A DNA stretch of 64,000 bases from assembly GCF_016901815.1 (NCBI RefSeq), contig NZ_JACSNR010000008.1, positions 100,019 to 164,018 on the forward strand, read 5' to 3'. The stretch comes from Hydrogenoanaerobacterium saccharovorans (GTDB lineage Bacteria > Bacillota > Clostridia > Oscillospirales > Ruminococcaceae). The notes beneath the pieces were generated by a model that was not told the DNA's origin, searched no databases, and was given only the letters and a program-made list of their open reading frames with translations. Numbering within the stretch: the stretch's first letter is position 1; each line of letters opens with the position of its first letter. Positions 58,472 through 64,000 of the stretch are shown piece by piece. A program made the position numbers and the translations under genes.

Positions 58472-59245
58472 TCAGCCGGGGATTTCTCCCACGCCGCCGA
58501 GGATCACACGGGGACGATAGGGGAACCGGTCCACTTCCTCCCGGGAAGTGACGCCGGACAGCACCAGAACGGTATCCAGGCCGCTCTCAATGCCCGCTAC
58601 CATATCGGTATCCATACGGTCGCCGATAATGGCTGCTTCATTGGAGTGTACGCCCAGCATATTCAGTCCGGTACGCATCATCAGGGGATTGGGCTTGCCG
58701 ATGTAATAGGCCTCCTGTCCGGTGACCATCTCAATGGGCTTGACCAGTGCCCGGCAGGCCGGAACTATGCCCTGTTCGGTGGGGCCGGTGAGGTCCGGAT
58801 TGGTGGCAATGAGCCTTGCCCCACGGAATACATGGTGTACCGCACGGCAGATATTGTCGTAATTATAACTGGTGGCCTCGCCGACTACCACATAGTCGGG
58901 ATTGGTATCAGTGAGGGTGATGCCCCGCTCATACAGGGCATTGTACAGCCCGGGTTCGCCGATGACAAACACATGCGCCCCCGGCATCTGACGGGCAATG
59001 AAATCCGCAGTGGCCTGGGCACTGGTATAGAAATGGCTCTCGTCCACCTGCAGACCCATCCAGGCCAGCTTTTCATGGAGCTGACGGGGTGTCTTGCCGC
59101 TGTTGTTGGTGAGGAACAGGAACTTCTTATCCTTCTCATACAGCCAGTTGACAAACTCCACCACACCCGGCAGAATCCGGTTTCCATGGTAGATTACACC
59201 ATCCATATCACAGATATAACCCTTTTTCTCACGGATCTTGTCCAT
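58472..59245 (-). CDS. HAD-IIA family sugar/nucleotide phosphatase (NagD-like)
   Basis: Protein of 257 residues. ICDMDGVIYHGN (nucleophile Asp), LFLTNNSGKTPRQL, YIGKPNPLMM (Lys) and IIGDRMDTDMVAG (acid pair) are the four HAD motifs, with the IIA cap. NagD-type enzymes dephosphorylate nucleotides or sugars. The ATG at 59245 is behind AAGGAATG. Own promoter. Confidence 0.93.
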   Translation of the reverse strand: MDKIREKKGYICDMDGVIYHGNRILPGVVEFVNWLYEKDKKFLFLTNNSGKTPRQLHEKLAWMGLQVDESHFYTSAQATADFIARQMPGAHVFVIGEPGLYNALYERGITLTDTNPDYVVVGEATSYNYDNICRAVHHVFRGARLIATNPDLTGPTEQGIVPACRALVKPIEMVTGQEAYYIGKPNPLMMRTGLNMLGVHSNEAAIIGDRMDTDMVAGIESGLDTVLVLSGVTSREEVDRFPYRPRVILGGVGEIPG

Positions 59246-59312
59246 ATACATTCCTTTCCGCGCCACTGCTTCCGGCGCCGGCTCTCGGTTTCCTTTTTAT
59301 CCCGCTGGTTCG

Positions 59313-59342
59313 AGTGTACAATATCCCCCGGCGGTCTGTCAA
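59313..59342 (-). promoter_or_regulatory. Promoter of the HAD gene
   Basis: Minus-strand TTGACA (59337-59342), 18 bases, TACACT (59313-59318). Confidence 0.75.
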
Positions 59343-59404
59343 GCACCGCCGCAGTCCCCCATGGGATTTATTTTTCACCCGGCCGGCTGCCTGCTTCTGC
59401 CGCC

Positions 59405-59839
59405 TTACTTCTTCGCGGCTGCCCGGCCTTCCTCAATGATCCGGGCCGCAATGTCCACCGCGCCCGCTACAATATCCGCGCACTTGTGCTGCTGCTCCAT
59501 CAGGGCCGGGTCCTTGCCCTCCATGAGCTCCGCGCACTTCACCGAACCAAAGGTCTGCTCAAACTCCCGCATGAACCGCTCGGTGAGCTCATAGAGCAGG
59601 GTCATATCCTCGCCCACTTCCCGGCGTCCGAAGTTGGCGCCGATGGCTGCCACACTGCCGTTGACTGCGCCGCAGTTGGCACACCGGCCCATATTGCCAT
59701 GCAGTCCGGTCATAATGCGCACGGTGTCCAGCGGCAGATCCGCATAGCCATGCTCAATAAGATACCGCAGGGTGCTCTCCGCGCAGGAGAGGCCGTCGTC
59801 ACTGAAGTAGGGGATTTTTTCATTGAGTACCTGATGCAT
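59405..59839 (-). CDS. C_GCAxxG_C_C family redox protein
   Basis: Protein of 144 residues. LSCAESTLRYLIE, MGRCANCGAVNGSVAAIG and FGSVKCAELM give the conserved C, GCAxxG (here NCGAVNG), C pattern of this small family, which is thought to bind a metal or be redox active, and the last C is in HKCADIV. Function unknown; members often sit near oxidoreductases. GGAGAAAT precedes the ATG at 59839. Confidence 0.9.
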   Translation of the reverse strand: MHQVLNEKIPYFSDDGLSCAESTLRYLIEHGYADLPLDTVRIMTGLHGNMGRCANCGAVNGSVAAIGANFGRREVGEDMTLLYELTERFMREFEQTFGSVKCAELMEGKDPALMEQQHKCADIVAGAVDIAARIIEEGRAAAKK

Positions 59840-59891
59840 CGTTATTTCTCCTTTTTCCTGCCGGGTCCGGCCCGGCGTGATTCTGCTATCC

Positions 59892-59920
59892 AGTATAAGC
59901 GATGTATCCCGGTCTGTCAA
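59892..59920 (-). promoter_or_regulatory. Promoter of the C_GCAxxG_C_C gene
   Basis: Minus-strand TTGACA (59915-59920), 17 bases, TATACT (59892-59897). Confidence 0.85.
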
Positions 59921-59932
59921 AGCCCCGGCACA

Positions 59933-59977
59933 GAAAAATACCCGGAGCACAGACTGCTTGGGTCTGTCCCCCGGGCA
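59933..59977 (-). terminator. Terminator of the TetR-lipoprotein operon
   Basis: CCCGGAGCACAGAC (59941-59954) and GTCTGTCCCCCGGG (59962-59975) with T-rich tail on the minus strand. Confidence 0.85.
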
Positions 59978-60014
59978 TCGGGCCGGGTCAGGACCGGACA
60001 CGGAGAAAATTTCC

Positions 60015-60548
60015 TCAGTCCTCCAGCCCCTCCAGAAGCTGTACCAGCTCCTGGAAATCCGTGGCGTCTGCCTGCATGACCAGGAAGTACCGTCCCACAT
60101 TCTCAATGATCTTATAATCCGCATAGCCCTGGGTATAACCCATCTCGGCGGTATTCACCATGCCTTCCGCCTTGTTTTCCAGCTTCTCCCGGATCACTTC
60201 GGGGTCTGCCTCCTCTGTAGGAGTCAGCATCAGGAAAAAGCTGGTGTTCTGATTGGGCGCGCCCATATAAATGGTCACCGCTGCCACCTGGGTGCTGTCC
60301 AGAGCCAGATTGGCGCTCAGGAATTCGTCCATGCTCGCATAGGCCGACGGGTCCTGCCATACGGTATCTTCCAGATAGGGTTCCACTTCTGCCAGAATAT
60401 CCTCATCGGTGAGCGGCGCCTGGGATACAGTGCTGCTCTCCTCTCCGGAAGCGGTGCTGCTCCCCTCCGGAGAGGTGCCGCCGGTACAGCCGGTCAGGAG
60501 CAGAGCCGATGCCAGCAGCGCTGCCAGCAGTTTTTTCATCTGTCTCAT
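60015..60548 (-). CDS. DUF4358-type lipoprotein
   Basis: Protein of 177 residues. Lipobox LLLTGC, Ser/Gly/Glu spacer, then LALDSTQVAAVTIYMGAPNQ and TPTEEADPEVIREKLENKA and a final YKIIENVGRYFLVMQADATD, which matches the DUF4358 family of small Clostridial lipoproteins. AGGAGGTAA sits inside the tetR end; the ATG overlaps the tetR stop (ATGA), so it is co-translated with and probably regulated by TetR. Confidence 0.82.
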   Translation of the reverse strand: MRQMKKLLAALLASALLLTGCTGGTSPEGSSTASGEESSTVSQAPLTDEDILAEVEPYLEDTVWQDPSAYASMDEFLSANLALDSTQVAAVTIYMGAPNQNTSFFLMLTPTEEADPEVIREKLENKAEGMVNTAEMGYTQGYADYKIIENVGRYFLVMQADATDFQELVQLLEGLED

Positions 60549-61174
60549 AGAATTACCTCCTGTTTTTCAGTGGCATCGGGGCATTCCAGCCCCCGGAAGA
60601 AAATCTCCATCAGCCGGATCACCTGCTGTTCATGCAGACGGATCTTTTCGGCATCGGGTTCGCTGATCTGTTCCGCCGCCAGCCAGATCCCCTGAAGCAG
60701 GATCTGGAAACAGGCGTCCAGATCCTCCGGCACCGTTCCCGGCTGACGCCGGGCAGTCTGCCGGAAGAAATCCAGGTTCACCTGTTCCAGCCGGGAACGG
60801 ATCTCCCCGAGCTGGGGACGCAGATAAAGCGGGTGCCCGAACAGCACCTCATAGAACACCGCCTCATACCGGGGATACTCCCCGAAAAAGCGGTGGCGCA
60901 GTGCCAGGAATTCCCCGACCTGCTGCCGGAGCGTCCCCCCGGACACCGGATGCTCCCGGAGATAGTCCGCCATCTTCTGGGTGCTCTCCCGGCAGCAGCT
61001 GAGGTACAGATCCTCCTTGCCCGCAAAGTAGTGGTAGATAATCCCCTTGGAGATCCCCGCCCGGGTGCAGATGGCATTCATCGACGCGCCGTCATACCCC
61101 TCGGCCCCGAATACCTCCAGGGCACTGTCCAGAATCCGGCGGCGCATCTGCTCGGTCTGAAGTTCCCGCCGCAT
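60545..61174 (-). CDS. TetR/AcrR-family regulator
   Basis: Protein of 209 residues. RILDSALEVFGAEGYDGASM and ICTRAGISKGIIYHYFAGKE form the TetR helix-turn-helix; the remainder is the helical ligand domain. AAAGGGGGAA precedes the ATG at 61174. Two TGACC-NNNN-GGTCA operators lie just ahead, one over the promoter. Confidence 0.93.
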   Translation of the reverse strand: MRRELQTEQMRRRILDSALEVFGAEGYDGASMNAICTRAGISKGIIYHYFAGKEDLYLSCCRESTQKMADYLREHPVSGGTLRQQVGEFLALRHRFFGEYPRYEAVFYEVLFGHPLYLRPQLGEIRSRLEQVNLDFFRQTARRQPGTVPEDLDACFQILLQGIWLAAEQISEPDAEKIRLHEQQVIRLMEIFFRGLECPDATEKQEVIL

Positions 61175-61208
61175 GGAAATTCCCCCTTTCCCCGCTGATT
61201 TTGGCTCC

Positions 61209-61259
61209 ATTGTAACACGGGTTGACCGATTGGTCAATTTATTTTTGACCGAACGGTCA
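61209..61259 (-). promoter_or_regulatory. Promoter and tandem TetR operators
   Basis: Palindromes TTGACC-GATT-GGTCAA (61222-61237) and TGACC-GAAC-GGTCA (61246-61259). The minus-strand promoter uses TTGACC (61232-61237) of the first as its -35, 17 bases, then TACAAT (61209-61214). TetR binding should silence its own operon. Confidence 0.85.
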
Positions 61260-61320
61260 CTTTTTCTCCCGGAAATCCCCGGGCACCGGCGGGGGAACCG
61301 GCTCCCGGGGAAAACAGCGC

Positions 61321-62673
61321 TTACATCCGGCGGGCGGCGTCCAGGGCCAGGGCCGAACGCTCGCACTCATCGGGCTGCATGGTGAGCTGTACGCACAGGG
61401 GACTGCCCTTCATGCGGGCCGCGGCATAGGAGAGCCCGTTGGTGCGCCGGCCCAGCAGGGGATTATCGATCTGTTCGGGGTCGCCGAGCAGGATCACCTT
61501 GGTGCCCTGTCCCACCCGGGTGATGATCCCCTTGGCCTGCCGGGGCGAGAGATTCTGGGCCTCGTCAATGATGAGCCAGGTATCGGTGATGGAACGCCCC
61601 CGCATGAAGTTCATGGCCTCGGCGGTGAGCACCCCGGCATCAAAGAGATAGCTGATCCGGCTCCGGCGCTCCTGTTCTCCGGCGTCTCCGCCGAACAGGT
61701 TTTCCAGATTGTCCATCACCGGGCGCAGCAGCGGGGAGATCTTCTCCTGTTCGTCCCCGGGCAGGAAGCCGATGTCCTGGTCGAACTGGGCATTGGGGCG
61801 GCAGATGAGGATCTTGCGGTAGGCCGGCGGCGACTGCTCCAGCACCTGTTCCAGTCCCGCTGCCAGGGAATAGAAGGTCTTGGCAGTGCCTGCCGGGCCC
61901 TGGACGATCACCAGCGGCGCCTCCTCTGCCGGAAGCAGCAGCGCCTCCTGGAGGAACTGCTGTCCCACACTCCGGGGCCGCACCCCGAAGGGCCGCGCCT
62001 GTCCGTACCGCAGCCGGGTGATCCGTCCGCCGGCATACCGTCCCAGCATGGTCTTGCGGCTGTCGGTGTCCGACCGCAGCAGCAGGAACTCATTCTCGGT
62101 GAGCTCCACCTCCTGCCGGACCCCCTGATCGTCCACCGTGTAGACCTCCTCCGGCGCCGCCCCCTGGGTCTTGAAGGCGTCCAGGCTGGCATCGGGCAGC
62201 CAGACCTCCCGCCGCCCGGTATAGGGCTGCTCCTCGGGGATACGGTCCGCCCGGAAATCCTCCGCCGGAATGCCCATCATCTGTGCCTTGATCCGGGCCA
62301 CAATATCCTTGGTCACCAGCACCGCCGGGGTTCCGTCCTCCCACAGCCCCCGGCATACCTTGAGAATGCGGTTGTCCCGGCTGGTGGGGTCCATGCCGTC
62401 GGGCAGGCGTACCCCCACATGGTTGACCTCCAGCCGCAGGGTGCCGCCTTCGGGCAGGGATACCCCTTCCACCAGACTGCCCTGGCTGCGCAGTTCCTCC
62501 AGGAACCGGATCACCTGCCGGGCACTGCGTCCCTTTTCCCCTTCGGCATTCTTGAGCCCGTCCAGCTCCTCCAGCACTGCCAGGGGCAGGACGATGTGAT
62601 TGTCCTCAAAGGCCTCCAGCGCCTCGGGGGATTGGATCAGCACATTGGTATCCAGTACATAGGTCTTTTGCAT
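61321..62673 (-). CDS. PIN-PhoH family ATPase/ribonuclease
   Basis: Protein of 450 residues. The N-terminal PIN nuclease domain (YVLDTNVLIQSP, LEELDGLKNAEGEKG, SRDNRILKVCRGL) is followed by a PhoH NTPase domain with VQGPAGTAKTFYSL (Walker A) and LIIDEAQNLSPRQ (Walker B) and GDPEQIDNPLL. PhoH2-type proteins unwind and cut RNA in toxin-antitoxin-like fashion in mycobacteria. Here no antitoxin gene is beside it. AAGGCGG precedes the ATG. Confidence 0.93.
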   Translation of the reverse strand: MQKTYVLDTNVLIQSPEALEAFEDNHIVLPLAVLEELDGLKNAEGEKGRSARQVIRFLEELRSQGSLVEGVSLPEGGTLRLEVNHVGVRLPDGMDPTSRDNRILKVCRGLWEDGTPAVLVTKDIVARIKAQMMGIPAEDFRADRIPEEQPYTGRREVWLPDASLDAFKTQGAAPEEVYTVDDQGVRQEVELTENEFLLLRSDTDSRKTMLGRYAGGRITRLRYGQARPFGVRPRSVGQQFLQEALLLPAEEAPLVIVQGPAGTAKTFYSLAAGLEQVLEQSPPAYRKILICRPNAQFDQDIGFLPGDEQEKISPLLRPVMDNLENLFGGDAGEQERRSRISYLFDAGVLTAEAMNFMRGRSITDTWLIIDEAQNLSPRQAKGIITRVGQGTKVILLGDPEQIDNPLLGRRTNGLSYAAARMKGSPLCVQLTMQPDECERSALALDAARRM

Positions 62674-63069
62674 AACAGTTCCGCCTTTCCGCCGCAGCGA
62701 GATTGCAGAGAAGCCCTGTCCCCCAAAAACACAGCACGCCCTGTCCCCGCCGCCATCCCGCTATGGACGGCAGCCGGTTCAGGGCGTGATTCTGGGGTCC
62801 CGGCACAGCAGGGATCATGGACAGCTCTCCTCTGTTTCGGTGATGGAAGCGGGCAGTCCCATCCAGGTACTCCCCGGCTCCTGGTTTCACTCTACTTCAT
62901 ATCTATGAAAATCACCCCGCAATGGTGTGAAATCCGGGTTAAACTCCCCCGGTTCCGCCGGAAGTTTACAAACAGTTCACCCCACTGACCGGCTATCCGC
63001 CCCACGCCATGGCTATCATAGAATCAGAACAAGCCCGGCTGTCCGCCGGAGAAAGGAGCCTCCCCTGCC
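62674..63069. other. 396-base gap without a gene
   Basis: The only structure noticed is CACGCCCTG (about 62746-62754) facing CAGGGCGTG (about 62780-62788) with a second pairing inside. No T tract, tRNA or reading frame with start signals. Confidence 0.5.
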
Positions 63070-63987
63070 ATGCAGTCTGCCCTCACCCCCTCCGCCGATT
63101 CCGCTGCCCGGGACTACTATGCCCGGGAAAAATACCGCTCCCGGCTCTGTCTGGGCGGGGTGAGCCTCGGGCTGGCCGTACTGGGCTGCTGTGCCGCTCT
63201 CCTGCCCGGCTTCCAGTCCGCCGCCGGTACCCTGGGCATCGCCCTGGTCTGCGCCGGACTGCTCGCCCTGCTCTGCCGCCGCCAGCTCCGGTGCCGCGGC
63301 AGGGTGGACAGCTGCCTGCTCCGGATGCGTCCGCTGCTGGTGCAGCAGTTCTATCCCGGCTGCGGCTACTGCCTGCTGGACAGCCGGGAGATCCAGCGCC
63401 GCCTGCGGGAGCCTTCCGATGGGATCTTCTCCGGCGGGCTGGGGGAATACGGCGGCACCCTGAGCTGGCCCTCGCCCCGGGGCGCTGTGCTGGCCCATGA
63501 CCTCACCGAGAACTGTCCCGGCGGCAGTGTGCGGGACTGGGTGGTGTATGAGTATCCCCTCCCGGCGGACAGCCCCTGGCGGCAGGTGAGCTATGCCCAG
63601 ATCCGCTGCCTGCGCACCCCCGCCCCGGAACAGACCGGCAGTCCCCTCACCGCCTCGGCTCTGGGCAGCCATCGCTCCCCCGGCACCCTGGAGCGCACTG
63701 AGAGCTGGGTGGGCAATACCCCGCTCCTGCTGCGTGCCGACCGTCCGGAACTCTGCCGGACGATCCTCACCCATGGGGCAGCCAAACCGGTGCTGCGCTT
63801 CTTCCGGGAGGTGGACTGCCGCCGGCATATCCTCTGTTTCTGCCGGGGAAGCCTCTTTGTCTTTGCCCGGGACAGCCGCCTGGATCAGCACTGGAGCCGC
63901 CGGGAGGGGCTCTGTCCCGAGGAGATCCGCCGGAACACCGCTGCAGTGTGCCGGATTCTGCCGCTGATCCCGCCCCTGGCAGGCTGA
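63070..63987 (+). CDS. Membrane protein of unknown function
   Basis: Protein of 305 residues. Two hydrophobic segments (about residues 28-50 and 52-70) follow a charged N terminus; the rest is soluble and cysteine-rich for this genome (about 13 Cys), ending RRNTAAVCRILPLIPPLAG. I recognise no family. AAAGGAG lies 11 bases ahead of the ATG. It is complete, ending 13 bases before the window edge. Confidence 0.65.
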   Translation: MQSALTPSADSAARDYYAREKYRSRLCLGGVSLGLAVLGCCAALLPGFQSAAGTLGIALVCAGLLALLCRRQLRCRGRVDSCLLRMRPLLVQQFYPGCGYCLLDSREIQRRLREPSDGIFSGGLGEYGGTLSWPSPRGAVLAHDLTENCPGGSVRDWVVYEYPLPADSPWRQVSYAQIRCLRTPAPEQTGSPLTASALGSHRSPGTLERTESWVGNTPLLLRADRPELCRTILTHGAAKPVLRFFREVDCRRHILCFCRGSLFVFARDSRLDQHWSRREGLCPEEIRRNTAAVCRILPLIPPLAG

Positions 63988-64000
63988 CCTCCCTGCCCCC

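Noticed and set aside
61321..62673. VapBC/PhoAT-type toxin-antitoxin operon
   Set aside because: No small antitoxin frame precedes the PIN-PhoH gene within 100 bases.

Overview
The window is a high-GC (by eye about 60%) stretch of a spore-forming Firmicute. It carries spoIIID behind a sigma-E-like promoter, sigma-A promoters of TTGACA/TATAAT type, AGGAGG ribosome binding sites, and many Ser/Glu-rich lipoproteins. The gene content and style fit a gut Clostridia genome of the Oscillospiraceae/Ruminococcaceae type; this placement is inference. No rRNA, prophage, transposase or CRISPR array was seen. About 60 genes are supported, plus two tRNAs, one purine riboswitch, a probable L13 leader, two candidate short RNAs and two families of non-coding repeats.

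Layout. 0-5 kb: edge of a FAD-dependent oxidoreductase, then a tight four-gene operon (PIG-L deacetylase, GT2-GtrA fusion, phosphodiester glycosidase, membrane protein) that looks like a surface-glycan module. 5-9 kb: a serine beta-lactamase-like lipoprotein, a CapA-like lipoprotein and a YfjL-like membrane protein. 8.7-9.4 kb: a repeat block beside a tRNA-Thr/tRNA-Tyr operon, whose promoter abuts a truncated AEC transporter preceded by its MarR regulator. 10.4-17 kb: glycosyltransferases, a YfhO-type membrane protein and a surface beta-solenoid protein on the minus strand. 17 kb: tandem 111-bp elements with inverted ends. 17.4-26.2 kb: housekeeping genes (5'-nucleotidase, mnmE, mutY, thiI, cysteine desulfurase) around a very unusual protein joining a CinA/MoCF-like region, a membrane anchor, a class B sortase domain, a polyserine linker and a SpoIID domain.

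26.4-38 kb: GNAT, VanZ, an orphan metal-chelate/cobalamin-type binding lipoprotein, nucleoside hydrolase, spoIIID, proC, two SIMPL proteins, an apparently gene-less guanine-type riboswitch, a YtrA-like GntR/ABC operon with its operator, lipoproteins and a phosphatase. 38-41 kb: a DMT transporter and a small regulatory hub of three XRE-type regulators and a SLOG-like protein with long palindromes. 41-46.5 kb: LysR plus a MetE-like methyltransferase, an ion transporter and an SPL-type radical SAM enzyme. 46.6-47.7 kb: rplM-rpsI with an attenuator-like leader. 47.9-50 kb: three consecutive small lipoproteins. 50-64 kb: MntP, a further copy of the 17-kb repeat in inverted orientation, M20 amidohydrolase, PdaA-like deacetylase, Na/Pi cotransporter, MATE pump, HAD phosphatase, C_GCAxxG_C_C protein, a TetR-lipoprotein operon with tandem operators, PhoH and an unknown membrane protein.

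How the parts fit: two glycan/envelope modules (0.6-5 kb and 10.5-17 kb), tRNA modification by sulfur transfer (cysteine desulfurase feeding ThiI; MnmE), sporulation/cell-wall functions (spoIIID, SpoIID fusion, PdaA), and several self-contained regulator-target pairs whose operators can be read directly in the DNA.
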